Assembly: GCF_047974105.1 (NCBI RefSeq)
Contig: NZ_JBHYRS010000003.1
Location: 1 to 64,000 of the forward strand
Source: Mitsuokella sp047974105
GTDB taxonomy: Bacteria > Bacillota > Negativicutes > Selenomonadales > Selenomonadaceae
Direction of reading: 5' to 3'
DNA: 64,000 nucleotides
Position 1 is the first letter of the stretch, and every line of letters begins with the position of its first letter. The notes below the pieces were generated by a model. The model was given only the letters and a program-made list of their open reading frames with translations. It had not been told where the DNA came from and did not search any database. The position numbers were made by a program, and so were the translations under genes. This document shows positions 8,511 to 16,924 of this stretch, piece by piece.

Positions 8511-10193
8511 TTAATCCTGTAATAAAAGAACGCGTGCCTCATATGGCTGCAGGCAGCCTTCTTTGTGCTCTGCATAATTGGCAATTAGCTCTGTGCCGTT
8601 CTTGCCTGCGAACAAAGTGCAGGGTACTTCGTTTGCGGTCCAATTGCAGGCAATGAGAAGCGTCTGCCCATCAAGATGGCGGGCAAAAGCGTAAATCTGT
8701 TGGTCATCTTCGAGAAGAGGCTCAAATGTGCCATAGACGATGATAGGATACGTGTGACGCAGTTTGATGAGCTTTTGATAATAGTAGAAGACGGAATCTG
8801 GATCCTTGAGTGCAGCTTCAGCATTGATTTCCGTGTAATTGGGATTAACGGCCAGCCATGGTGTTCCTTTGGTAAAACCGGCATTTTTGCCTGCCGTCCA
8901 CTGCATGGGCGTACGGGCATTGTCGCGTGCCATGTTGTCGAAGCACTTCAGCATCGTCTCGGCCGATACTTTTTTCTGTTCCTCGACATATTGATGCCAG
9001 GCATTGATTTCTTCAAGGTCGCGGCAGTCGGCGAGAGAATGGAATTTCATATTCGTCATGCCGAGTTCTTCGCCCTGATAGATGTAGGGCGTGCCTTTCT
9101 GCATGTGCAGGCAGGTCGCGAGCATTTTCGCGGAGAGCACGCGCCATTTTGGGCTGTCATTGCCGAACATCGAAACGCAGCGCGGCTGGTCGTGATTGTC
9201 GAGGTAAAGGGAATTCCAGGCTTTGCCTTCAAGTTCCTGCTGCCATTTGTTGAGGATGGCGCGGAATTTCGGCAGCTGCGGCTTGCCGGTCGTCCATTTG
9301 TCAATGAGGCTGCCCTTGCCGTTTTCAGCACCGACATGCTCGAACTGGAAGACCATGCCGAGCTCTTTGCCATCGGCACGCGCGTATTTCTTGGCTTCTT
9401 CAATCGTGACGCCGGCTGCTTCGCCGACCGTCAGCAGATCATAATGGGATAGTACGCGGCGGTTCATTTCCTGCAGGAATTCGTGCACGCGCGGCCCGTT
9501 GCAGACATGAGGTGAAAGGTCGCCGTAGCCATCCGGCTTGACGGGGCCGTTGGGGAAGGACTGGTCCTTGGAAATCATCGAGATGACATCCATGCGGAAG
9601 CCATCGATGCCCTTTTGGCACCACCAGTTCATCATATCGAAGACGGCGTCGCGGACTTTCGGATTCTCCCAATTGAGGTCAGGCTGTTTTTTTGAAAAGC
9701 AATGCAAATAATACTGGTCTGTTGTTTTGTCATACTGCCAGGCCGGCCCGCTGAAATACGATTCCCAGTTGTTCGGTGCGTGACCATTCTTGCCGTCTTT
9801 CCAGATGTAGAAATCGCGGTAGGGATTTGTGCGGGATTTGCGGCTTTCGATGAACCAGGCGTGTTCGTCTGAGGTATGATTGACGACAAGGTCCATGACG
9901 AGCTTGATGCCGGATTTGTGCGCGGTCTGCAGCAGTACGTCAAAATCCGCCATCGTGCCGAAGTCGTCCATGATGGCACGGTAGTCGGAAATATCGTAGC
10001 CATTGTCGTCATTCGGGGATTTGTAGATTGGGGACAGCCAGATGACATCGACGCCGAGTTTTTTGAGATAAGGAATGCGCTGCGTAATGCCCGGCAGATC
10101 GCCGATGCCGTCGCCATTCGAATCCTGGAAGCTGCGGGGATAAATCTGATAAATAACGGCCTCTTTCCACCAGGCCTTTTGTTCTTCTGCCAT
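8511..10193 (-). CDS. GH13 alpha-glucosidase (oligo-1,6-glucosidase type)
   Basis: This 560-residue cytoplasmic glycosidase has the GH13 barrel motifs in order: DLVVNHTSDEH (region I), GFRMDVISM with the nucleophile Asp (region II), LTVGEAAGV with the acid/base Glu (region III), and LDNHDQPR (region IV). The KSPNDDNGYDISDY and QPDLNWENPKVR motifs are typical of the MalL/TreC branch. It probably cleaves alpha-1,6 or alpha-1,4 glucosides, or trehalose-6-phosphate; the sequence alone does not decide. No signal peptide. AGGAGG lies 8 bases before the ATG. No sugar transporter or regulator is adjacent, so it is a lone gene. Confidence 0.93.
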   Translation of the reverse strand: MAEEQKAWWKEAVIYQIYPRSFQDSNGDGIGDLPGITQRIPYLKKLGVDVIWLSPIYKSPNDDNGYDISDYRAIMDDFGTMADFDVLLQTAHKSGIKLVMDLVVNHTSDEHAWFIESRKSRTNPYRDFYIWKDGKNGHAPNNWESYFSGPAWQYDKTTDQYYLHCFSKKQPDLNWENPKVRDAVFDMMNWWCQKGIDGFRMDVISMISKDQSFPNGPVKPDGYGDLSPHVCNGPRVHEFLQEMNRRVLSHYDLLTVGEAAGVTIEEAKKYARADGKELGMVFQFEHVGAENGKGSLIDKWTTGKPQLPKFRAILNKWQQELEGKAWNSLYLDNHDQPRCVSMFGNDSPKWRVLSAKMLATCLHMQKGTPYIYQGEELGMTNMKFHSLADCRDLEEINAWHQYVEEQKKVSAETMLKCFDNMARDNARTPMQWTAGKNAGFTKGTPWLAVNPNYTEINAEAALKDPDSVFYYYQKLIKLRHTYPIIVYGTFEPLLEDDQQIYAFARHLDGQTLLIACNWTANEVPCTLFAGKNGTELIANYAEHKEGCLQPYEARVLLLQD

Positions 10194-10393
10194 AAGGAAA
10201 CCTCCTATGTTTTATTGATTCAATTTGATAGTATATGGATTCGTTCCGCAGAAAGGGAAATCCTCTCCGCAAAGGGTACAAAGTACGAATCTAAATACAG
10301 ATTGCCAGCTGTTCCTGACAGGAAGCAGATAAAATTGGTCCGGGCAATTGCATAAAAATTTAACGGACTTCAGACTTTTTTCCCAATAGAATA

Positions 10394-10402
10394 TGATATA
10401 AT
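10394..10402 (+). promoter_or_regulatory. Extended -10 promoter of the hydrolase-dtd run
   Basis: TGATATAAT is an extended -10 box, with no good -35. It lies about 30 bases upstream of the hydrolase ATG, in a 239-base divergent gap that otherwise shows nothing I can name. Confidence 0.5.
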
Positions 10403-10432
10403 GGAATCACATTTCGGCAGAAAGGTGGTTCT

Positions 10433-11392
10433 ATGAAAAAGATCATTGTATCCTGCCTCTTGACGGCCGTCTTGGTGACGGCAGCGCTCGTCATCGGGGC
10501 AGGATATTTTATTGGCAATTACTGTGTGCATTTTGGCTTGGAGCGCGGCACGGCGGAAAATCCGCAGGAGCCGCCGAAGGCCTATGCCCTTTTGATGCCG
10601 CCGGAAGCGCGTCATTTTGACAAGCCCGATTATCCCTCGGAAAACTGGAATATCGAGTCGGACGATGGTATTTATCTTGCGGCTTCGTATTTCAAGCCGG
10701 AGCGCAGGACGGATAAATGGGTCATCATCGCGCATGGCTATGGCTGCACGCAGCAGAATTCGTATTATCTCGCGGAAAATTATCTGGCGATGGGTTACAA
10801 TGTCCTGACACCGGATTTGCGGGCGGCGGGGCTCAGCGGTGGGCAGTATCTGACGCTTGGCTATAAGGAGAGCGATGATATCGTGCTCTGGGCTCAAAAG
10901 GTGGCGGCAGCTTATCCAGATGCCAAAATCCTGCTGCACGGTGTCTCGATGGGCGCGGCTACGGTCATGATGGCGGCGGACAAGGACGATTTGCCCGACA
11001 ATGTCGTCGCCGTGGTCGAGGACTGCGGCTATACGAGTGCCTATGACCTCATCGCAATGCAGCTCGAGACTTCTTTTGGCCTGCCGTCCTTCCCGGCGAT
11101 GAACCTTTTGAATTGGCGCTGTGAGAAGAAAGCGGGCTTTGACCTGAAAGATGCTTCGCCAATCGAGGCTGTCAAAAAATCCCGCGTGCCGCTCTTATTC
11201 ATCCATGGCACGAAGGATACACTCGTGCCGCCGAATATGGCCGAACAGCTCTATGCGGCGGCGAATGCGCCGAAGAAAGACATTCTCATGATTCCGGGGG
11301 CTGTGCATGCCGCAGCGAGTCAGGCCGACCAGCAGAAGTATTTTCTGACCATCCGGAAATTTGTACAGCCTTATATGGAGGGAACGGAATGA
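10433..11392 (+). CDS. Membrane-anchored or exported alpha/beta hydrolase
   Basis: The 319-residue protein begins with a hydrophobic helix (residues 3-27) that is a signal anchor or uncleaved signal peptide. The hydrolase core follows. The nucleophile elbow is HGVSMGAAT, with the acid in HGTKDTLVPP and the histidine in GAVHAAAS. The HGYGCTQQN oxyanion loop precedes them. Close relatives are annotated only as S9-like or YqkD-like serine hydrolases; the natural substrate is unknown. AAAGGTGG lies ahead of the ATG. It overlaps dtd by four bases (ATGA), so the two are translationally coupled. Confidence 0.87.
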   Translation: MKKIIVSCLLTAVLVTAALVIGAGYFIGNYCVHFGLERGTAENPQEPPKAYALLMPPEARHFDKPDYPSENWNIESDDGIYLAASYFKPERRTDKWVIIAHGYGCTQQNSYYLAENYLAMGYNVLTPDLRAAGLSGGQYLTLGYKESDDIVLWAQKVAAAYPDAKILLHGVSMGAATVMMAADKDDLPDNVVAVVEDCGYTSAYDLIAMQLETSFGLPSFPAMNLLNWRCEKKAGFDLKDASPIEAVKKSRVPLLFIHGTKDTLVPPNMAEQLYAAANAPKKDILMIPGAVHAAASQADQQKYFLTIRKFVQPYMEGTE

Positions 11393-11832
11393 AAGCAGTT
11401 GTAACCAGAGTGACGGAGGCTTCTGTCGAGATTGAGGGAAAGATTCACGGACAGATTCAGCAGGGATTTCTCGTGCTTTTAGGCGTTGGCCCGGAGGATA
11501 CGGAAGAAAGCTGCGACCGTCTGGCTGAAAAAATCGCACATGTGCGTGTCTTTTCAGATGATGCCGGCAAGATGAATCTCAGCATTGACCAAGTCGGCGG
11601 CAGTTTTCTCGTCATCTCGCAGTTCACGCTCTATGCGGACCTCAAGAAGAGGCGGCCGGGCTTTTCCCATGCGGCGAAGCCGGAGCTCGCTGAGCCCCTC
11701 TATGAACGCTTTATGCAGAAGCTGCGGGAAAAAGGTTTTTCGGTCGAGCATGGGGAGTTTGGGGCCGATATGAAGGTGGCATCGGTAAACGATGGCCCGG
11801 TCACGCTGCTCTTTGATACGGATACGCTATAA
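11389..11832 (+). CDS. dtd: D-aminoacyl-tRNA deacylase
   Basis: Dtd hydrolyses D-amino acids from mischarged tRNA and protects translation. The 147-residue length and the motifs MKAVVTRVTEASVEI, SQFTLYAD and NDGPVTLLFDT (the Gly-Pro cross-subunit motif) are all typical. Its ATG lies in the end of the hydrolase gene. A 36-base gap with an AAGGAAGGGAG site leads into the aminopeptidase gene, so one transcript is likely. Confidence 0.96.
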   Translation: MKAVVTRVTEASVEIEGKIHGQIQQGFLVLLGVGPEDTEESCDRLAEKIAHVRVFSDDAGKMNLSIDQVGGSFLVISQFTLYADLKKRRPGFSHAAKPELAEPLYERFMQKLREKGFSVEHGEFGADMKVASVNDGPVTLLFDTDTL

Positions 11833-11868
11833 TATCGCTATAATATATAGAAGGAAGGGAGCATTTTT

Positions 11869-13101
11869 ATGAAGCAGGATTTACTGAAATCATATGCAGA
11901 GCTTGTCGTACGCATTGGCGTCAATCTGCAGAAAGACCAGATTCTCGTCATCAATGCGCCGATTGAATGCGCGGAATTTGCGCGTGCCATTGCCAAGGAG
12001 GCTTTTGCCGCGGAAGCTCATGATGTCGTCGTGAGCTGGAGTGACGAACAGCTCGCGCATATCCGCTATGCAAATGGCAAAAAACAGCTCTTCACGGAAT
12101 TTCCGGAATGGCGCCGCGCATTTTATGAGGACTATGCCGCGCAGGGGGCGGCCTTTGTCTCGATTGCCGCGCGTGATCCCGAGATTTTTGGCGATATCGA
12201 TCCTGAGAAGCTCAAACTCGCCAATCAGGCCGCCGGAGCGGCACTCATGGAATACCGCGAACGTCTCATGAACAACCGCAATACGTGGTGTGTCGTCTCT
12301 GTGCCGACGAAGGGCTGGGCAAAAAAAGTATTTCCGGAGCTTTCGGAAGAGGAAGCTGTGGCCCGCTTGTGGAAGGAAATCTTTCAGACCGTGCGCGTAG
12401 GTGAGGGGCTGGACACCGTCAAGGCATGGCAGGAGCACATTGAATTCCTGCATAAGGCGGCCGCTTTCCTGAATCAGAATGACTTTGCAAAACTCCATTA
12501 TACTAACAGCCTCGGCACGGACCTTACGGTCGAGCTTCCCGAGGGACATATCTGGGCCGGCGGCGCGGAAAAGTCGGAGCTCGGCACGGTCTTTGCCGCG
12601 AACCTGCCGACAGAAGAAGTCTATACGCTGCCGAAACGCGACGGCGTGAATGGCATTGTCTATGCGACGAAGCCGCTCAATTTCAACGGCAATCTCATCG
12701 AGAATTTTTATCTGCGGTTTGAAAAGGGAAAAGTCGTGGACTTTGATGCGAAAAAAGGCAAAGAAATCCTCAAGGGACTGCTTGAGACGGACGAAGGCTC
12801 CCGCTACCTTGGCGAGGTTGCCCTCGTGCCGTTTGACTCTCCCATTTCCAAGAGCGGCGTGCTGTTCTACAATACGTTGTTTGATGAAAATGCCGCCTGC
12901 CACCTCGCGCTCGGCAAGGCTTATCCGACCTGTCTCAAGGGCGGTGAAAAAATGGACAGCGTGACTCTTCTGCAGCATGGCGTCAATGATTCGCTCATGC
13001 ATGAGGATTTCATGGTCGGCAGCCGCGACCTTGAGATTGTCGGCACGCGCCGCGATGGCACAGAAGTACAGGTATTCCGTCATGGCAATTTTGCCTTTTG
13101 A
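11869..13101 (+). CDS. M29-family aminopeptidase
   Basis: This cytoplasmic two-metal aminopeptidase has 410 residues, normal for AmpS/PepS/aminopeptidase T. The N-terminal domain starts MKQDLLKSYAELVVRIGVNL. The C-terminal half carries the conserved ELPEGHIWAGG and ACHLALGKAYP segments with metal-ligand Glu and His residues, and it ends in GTEVQVFRHGNFA as expected. It trims N-terminal residues from peptides. It follows dtd closely and precedes a secreted-protein gene; no functional link is evident. Confidence 0.93.
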   Translation: MKQDLLKSYAELVVRIGVNLQKDQILVINAPIECAEFARAIAKEAFAAEAHDVVVSWSDEQLAHIRYANGKKQLFTEFPEWRRAFYEDYAAQGAAFVSIAARDPEIFGDIDPEKLKLANQAAGAALMEYRERLMNNRNTWCVVSVPTKGWAKKVFPELSEEEAVARLWKEIFQTVRVGEGLDTVKAWQEHIEFLHKAAAFLNQNDFAKLHYTNSLGTDLTVELPEGHIWAGGAEKSELGTVFAANLPTEEVYTLPKRDGVNGIVYATKPLNFNGNLIENFYLRFEKGKVVDFDAKKGKEILKGLLETDEGSRYLGEVALVPFDSPISKSGVLFYNTLFDENAACHLALGKAYPTCLKGGEKMDSVTLLQHGVNDSLMHEDFMVGSRDLEIVGTRRDGTEVQVFRHGNFAF

Positions 13102-13155
13102 ATGAGTTGCTTCCTCATGGAAAATCGTGGGAAATAAATAATGGAGGATTTCAAG

Positions 13156-13803
13156 ATGCAGTGCAAAGCATTTCGTTCCATCCTGCTGGCCTGTCTGGCG
13201 CTGGCCCTTGTTTTTTGTCTGCCGGCGGTCAGCTATGCAAAAACTTCGTCTGGTCTTCAGGATGCGGATTTTTCGTGCCGCGGCGTAGCCCTTGGCGATA
13301 CGGAAGAGACGCTCTTCAAGGTCTGGGGGGAGCCGCTTTTTGACAAGACGGAAACGCGTCAGGGCGTGAGCGTCAAGGTCTATGTCTATAAAGACGATTA
13401 CACCGCTGCAGTCGATAAGAGCGGCCATGTCGTCGACTTCATCATCAAGAATGACCGCTATGAGGCACGCAATGGCATTCGTCTCGGGGCAACGTCCTAT
13501 TGGATTCAGAAGACTTATGGCAAAGCCGAGCGTCAGCGCATTGACGGCGGGGCCTATTATGTCTACACGCGCAAAGACCATCCGCATGACCATCTGCTCT
13601 TAGGCATCGATTCGCAGGACGGCTATCTGACATCATGGCGCATTACCTCACTGCCGATTTCGGACGCCGAAGCTGCGCAGCGTGCTTTGGAAGAAGATGT
13701 GGAAGAAGGGGAACTTGACCCTCGTTTTGCGGAAAAGGAGATTGACACATCGGCTCTTCCTAAAACGGGAAAAGCAGTCCTGAAGGAGGCTAAGGGCGCA
13801 TGA
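13156..13803 (+). CDS. Secreted protein of unknown function
   Basis: I do not recognise this 215-residue protein. It starts with a clear signal peptide (MQCKAFRSILLACLALAL, cleavage likely after VSYA at residue 28). The mature part has two similar beta-rich stretches starting GVALGDTEETLFKVWGEP and GIRLGATSYWIQKTYGKA. Both have the pattern G-x-x-L-G-x-T/D followed by a short helix and GKA/GEP, as in small SmpA/BamE-like or PepSY-like folds; this is only a resemblance. The C-terminus is acidic and helical. Start: ATG 13156 has GGAGG 8 bases upstream. The ATG at 13141 overlaps that site and is unlikely. It overlaps the YitT gene by four bases, which suggests coupled expression. Confidence 0.8.
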   Translation: MQCKAFRSILLACLALALVFCLPAVSYAKTSSGLQDADFSCRGVALGDTEETLFKVWGEPLFDKTETRQGVSVKVYVYKDDYTAAVDKSGHVVDFIIKNDRYEARNGIRLGATSYWIQKTYGKAERQRIDGGAYYVYTRKDHPHDHLLLGIDSQDGYLTSWRITSLPISDAEAAQRALEEDVEEGELDPRFAEKEIDTSALPKTGKAVLKEAKGA

Positions 13804-14720
13804 TTCATCTGCATATGATGCATCATAAGATGCTTCGTTATGTCGGTATCACGATAGGCTGCTTTATTGCCAGCTGCTCCATCAATCTGTTTCTCGTGCC
13901 GTCGCACCTCCTGACAGGCGGTGCCACGGGCATTGCCATCATCGTCTACTATCTGGCGAAATTCCCAATTGGTCTGCAGACCTTCCTCTACAATATCCCG
14001 CTGCTTATTGCGGCGTGGAAGACCATGGGACGCGGCTATACCATTGACGTCATCATCGGCACGGGCATATTCTCGCTCTGTCTGGACCTCACGCGTTTCC
14101 TCAATGCCTATGCTCCGGTCAACGATATCATGCTTGCAGCTATTTTTGGCGGCGTATTCAACGGCATCGGCTACGGCATCGTCTTTCGCATGAACGGCAG
14201 TACGGGCGGCTTCGACATCGTCGGGGCCATTGCCAAGAAATACTACTCGCTCAATATGGGAGGCGTCATTTTCTGCTTCAACTGCATGATCATGTGTGTC
14301 GCGGCCTTTTTGTTCGGCGTGGCACCGGCGATGTTTACGCTCATCTGCATGTACATGAATGCCATGGTCACGGATAAGGTTATCGCAGGTTTCAACAGCC
14401 GCAAGGCCGTGCTGATCATTTCCGATCAGGCACAGCAGATTGCCGACGGCATTATGGAAGTCGGGCGCGGCGTGACGTTTTTGCACGGGCAGGGCGCCTT
14501 TACGCGCAAGGAGCGCAATGTCGTCTTCGTCGTTGTCAAGCTCACGCAGGTCAGCAAAATCAAGCTCATCGCCCATGCCGTCGACCCGCATGCCTTCATG
14601 ATCATCATGTCGGCCAGTGAGGTCATGGGCCGCGGCTTCAGCGAACCGGGCATTGCCTTTAAGCGCTTCATCCACAAACCGGAACATCCCGAGCATCTGC
14701 AATGGCATGACGACCGCTGA
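13800..14720 (+). CDS. YitT-family membrane protein
   Basis: The 306-residue protein has five or six hydrophobic segments over the first 200 residues with YitT (DUF161) motifs: LVPSHLLTGGATGIAIIVYY and GSTGGFDIVGAIAKKY. A soluble DUF2179 domain forms the C-terminus (GRGVTFLHGQGAFTRKE). Function of the family is not established; a transport role is inferred from the topology. Its ATG overlaps the stop of the secreted-protein gene. Confidence 0.9.
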   Translation: MIHLHMMHHKMLRYVGITIGCFIASCSINLFLVPSHLLTGGATGIAIIVYYLAKFPIGLQTFLYNIPLLIAAWKTMGRGYTIDVIIGTGIFSLCLDLTRFLNAYAPVNDIMLAAIFGGVFNGIGYGIVFRMNGSTGGFDIVGAIAKKYYSLNMGGVIFCFNCMIMCVAAFLFGVAPAMFTLICMYMNAMVTDKVIAGFNSRKAVLIISDQAQQIADGIMEVGRGVTFLHGQGAFTRKERNVVFVVVKLTQVSKIKLIAHAVDPHAFMIIMSASEVMGRGFSEPGIAFKRFIHKPEHPEHLQWHDDR

Positions 14721-14764
14721 AACTGTCTGTATATAATAGAAGAAAATCATTCGGGAGGGACTAT

Positions 14765-15508
14765 ATGCATATGGATATCGAGATTACGTATCTTTTAAAC
14801 AGCGGCTTTCTCGTGCGTGCAGGCAGCACGCTGCTGGTCTTTGACGATTTTGAAGACCCGACGCATGAGGTGAAAAAAGCCATCGAAGCCGGCAATTTTT
14901 CGCATCTGTATTTCTTTGCCTCGCATTCTCATTTTGATCACTTCAATCCGCGCATTCAGCAGTATGAGGCAGCGGTCAGCCGCTATATCCTGAGCGACGA
15001 TATTCGCTGCCGGAACAGCTGCCGTGAGTTTGACCCTGCAAAGCTTACATTCCTTAAAACGTATGACCGTTGGCAGGATGATGTGCTGGCCGTGGAATCC
15101 TTTGATTCAACGGATCTTGGCACGTCGTTTCTCGTGACGCTGAAGGAAGAGGGTACGAAGATTTTCCATGCCGGCGACTTCAACTGGTGGGACTGGACGG
15201 GCGATACAGCGGAAAATCGCAAACTCGCGGAAAATGCCTTCCGCAAACAGATGAAGAAACTCACAGGGCTGGAAGCGGATTTGGCTTTTTTCCCTGTGGA
15301 CGGGCGCCTTGGACCAAGCATGGATAAGGGAGCAAAGGTCTTCTGCCGCGAAACGGATGTCAAGGCCCTCGTTACGATGCATTCGGTCGGCTACCCTGTG
15401 TGGCAGCCGACGGCCGACTTTTTTGCCGCAGGCAGGGAGATTCCCGTCTGGTCGCCGCGTGTATCCGGCGAAAAGAATTGCCTGCACGAAGGCAGACTAT
15501 TGAAATGA
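14765..15508 (+). CDS. Metallo-beta-lactamase-fold hydrolase
   Basis: The 247-residue cytoplasmic protein has the zinc-binding HSHFDH motif (HxHxDH), a second metal segment HAGDFNWWDW, and a C-terminal histidine in TMHSVGY. It belongs to the UlaG/YtnP-like part of the superfamily, with substrate unknown. GGGAGGGA lies 5-6 bases ahead of the ATG at 14765; a second ATG two codons later is also possible. It precedes the cyclophilin gene by 19 bases. Confidence 0.85.
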   Translation: MHMDIEITYLLNSGFLVRAGSTLLVFDDFEDPTHEVKKAIEAGNFSHLYFFASHSHFDHFNPRIQQYEAAVSRYILSDDIRCRNSCREFDPAKLTFLKTYDRWQDDVLAVESFDSTDLGTSFLVTLKEEGTKIFHAGDFNWWDWTGDTAENRKLAENAFRKQMKKLTGLEADLAFFPVDGRLGPSMDKGAKVFCRETDVKALVTMHSVGYPVWQPTADFFAAGREIPVWSPRVSGEKNCLHEGRLLK

Positions 15509-15527
15509 CAGGAGGATTTAAGGTACA

Positions 15528-16115
15528 ATGAAGAAGGTATTTCTCGTGCTGCTCGCCATGTTTTTATTGACGGGCAGCTGTCTTGCCGCATCTGGCAGTG
15601 AAAAAACAAAACCAGTTCATGGAGGAGATAAAAAAATGGTAAATCGCGTAGCAGTATTTGAGACGAATCTCGGCAATTTCACGATTGAGCTCTTTGAAGA
15701 TGAGACGCCAATCACGACCGCGAACTTCATCGACCTTGCCGAAAAGGGCTTTTATGACGGTGTCATCTTCCACCGCGTCATCGATGGCTTCATGATTCAG
15801 GGCGGCGACCCTGAGGGCACGGGCATGGGCGGCCCTGGCTATACGATTGAGGATGAATTCGTCGATGACCTGCGTTTTGACGGTGAGGGCATCCTCGCCA
15901 TGGCCAATACGGGCATGCCGCACACGGGCGGCAGCCAGTTCTTCATCACGCTCGACAAGACGCCGTGGCTCAACGACCATCACACGATTTTCGGCAAAGT
16001 CCGCGAGGGCATGGACGTCGTCCGCCGTATCGGCCGCAGCGAGACGGATATGGCCGACCGCCCGCTCGAGGATGTCGTCATCAAGACCATCAAAATCGAG
16101 TATCCGGAAAAGTAA
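15528..16115 (+). CDS. Peptidyl-prolyl isomerase, cyclophilin type, with signal peptide
   Basis: The cyclophilin domain (residues 41-195) shows FHRVIDGFMIQGGDPEGTG, SQFFITLDKTPWLNDHHTIFG and the active-site Arg in FHRV; it catalyses cis-trans isomerisation of X-Pro bonds. Residues 1-21 form a signal peptide (LVLLAMFLLTGSCLA). A cysteine at its end could be a weak lipobox (TGSC), but cleavage after CLA is as likely. A second in-frame start, M37 at 15636, has its own strong GGAGGAG site and would give a 159-residue protein without signal peptide. Its stop overlaps the next ATG by one base. Confidence 0.94.
   Translation: MKKVFLVLLAMFLLTGSCLAASGSEKTKPVHGGDKKMVNRVAVFETNLGNFTIELFEDETPITTANFIDLAEKGFYDGVIFHRVIDGFMIQGGDPEGTGMGGPGYTIEDEFVDDLRFDGEGILAMANTGMPHTGGSQFFITLDKTPWLNDHHTIFGKVREGMDVVRRIGRSETDMADRPLEDVVIKTIKIEYPEK
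15621..15638 (+). promoter_or_regulatory. Internal ribosome binding site in the cyclophilin gene
   Basis: GGAGGAG (15621-15627) lies 8 bases before an in-frame ATG (15636). The spacing is better than at the upstream start (GGAGG 12 bases before 15528). It sits exactly between signal peptide and cyclophilin domain, suggesting exported and cytosolic forms from one gene. Confidence 0.55.
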
Positions 16116-16384
16116 TGGCTGAGGCGTATACGTACATCCTCGTCTGCGGGGATGGCAGCCTGTATACCGGCTGGACAAATGATTTAGAGAAACGGGTCAA
16201 GGCACATAATGAGGGGCGCGGCGCCAAATACACGCGCTCGCATCGTCCTGTGCGTCTCGCGTACTTTGAGTCATTTGCCACCAAAGAAGAAGCGCTCGTG
16301 CGTGAAGCCGCTATCAAGAAGCTGACACGTGCGCAGAAGCTCGCTCTGATTGACAGAGACAATAAAAAAATTTATAATAAATAA
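16115..16384 (+). CDS. GIY-YIG nuclease-domain protein (UPF0213/YhbQ type)
   Basis: The 89-residue protein is a bare GIY-YIG domain: the TYILVCGDGSLYTGWTNDLEKRV start supplies the two motif strands (T-Y-I and Y-T-G) and the Arg. A YFESFATKEEALVREAAIKKL helix carries the metal-ligand Glu. Members of this family are thought to act on DNA or RNA, but the cellular role is not settled. It starts on the last base of the cyclophilin stop (TAATG). Confidence 0.92.
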   Translation: MAEAYTYILVCGDGSLYTGWTNDLEKRVKAHNEGRGAKYTRSHRPVRLAYFESFATKEEALVREAAIKKLTRAQKLALIDRDNKKIYNK

Positions 16385-16416
16385 GTTAAACTGAAAGCAT
16401 AAAGGGGCGTTTTATC

Positions 16417-16887
16417 ATGGCAGACAAACAGGTCATGCTGACCGAAGAAGGCTATAATAAACTCGTAGAAAAACTCAATTACCTCAAGAGCGTCAAGCGT
16501 ATCGAGATTGCACAGCGCCTGAAGGCAGCCATTGCCCTCGGCGACCTTTCGGAGAACTCCGAGTACGATGATGCCAAGAATGAGCAGGCTTTCCTCGAAG
16601 GCGAGATTCAGGACCTCACGGCCAAAATCCGCAATTCGCATATCATCAAGGCCGGTGCCGGCGATGTCGTCCAGATGGGCAGCAAAGTCACGGTTAAGGA
16701 CATCGAATTCGGCGATGAGGATACGTTCATGCTCGTCGGTTCGACTGAGGCAGACCCGGATGAAGGCAAAATCTCGAATGAATCCCCGCTCGGTCAGGCC
16801 CTGCTCGGCCAGAAGAGCGGCAGTGTCATCGATGTACATGCACCGGCCGGCATCATCAAGTACGAGATCCTTGACATCAAGGGCTGA
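16417..16887 (+). CDS. greA: Transcription elongation factor GreA
   Basis: GreA rescues backtracked RNA polymerase by stimulating transcript cleavage. The 156-residue protein has the N-terminal coiled coil with the tip acidic pair inside GDLSENSEYDDAKNEQ (around 41-56). The C-terminal FKBP-like domain ends SPLGQALLGQKSGSVIDV. AAAGGGG lies upstream of the ATG. It directly precedes lysS, an arrangement common in Firmicutes. Confidence 0.97.
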   Translation: MADKQVMLTEEGYNKLVEKLNYLKSVKRIEIAQRLKAAIALGDLSENSEYDDAKNEQAFLEGEIQDLTAKIRNSHIIKAGAGDVVQMGSKVTVKDIEFGDEDTFMLVGSTEADPDEGKISNESPLGQALLGQKSGSVIDVHAPAGIIKYEILDIKG

Positions 16888-16924
16888 TGGATGCTGAGCG
16901 TTTTAGATTGGAGTAATGGAAAGT

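Noticed and set aside
11890..13593. Long minus-strand frame opposite the aminopeptidase
   Set aside because: Same reason: shadow of a conserved M29 gene.
15590..15600. Cyclophilin as a certain lipoprotein
   Set aside because: The cysteine context TGSC lacks the usual Leu at -3, so ordinary signal cleavage is as likely.
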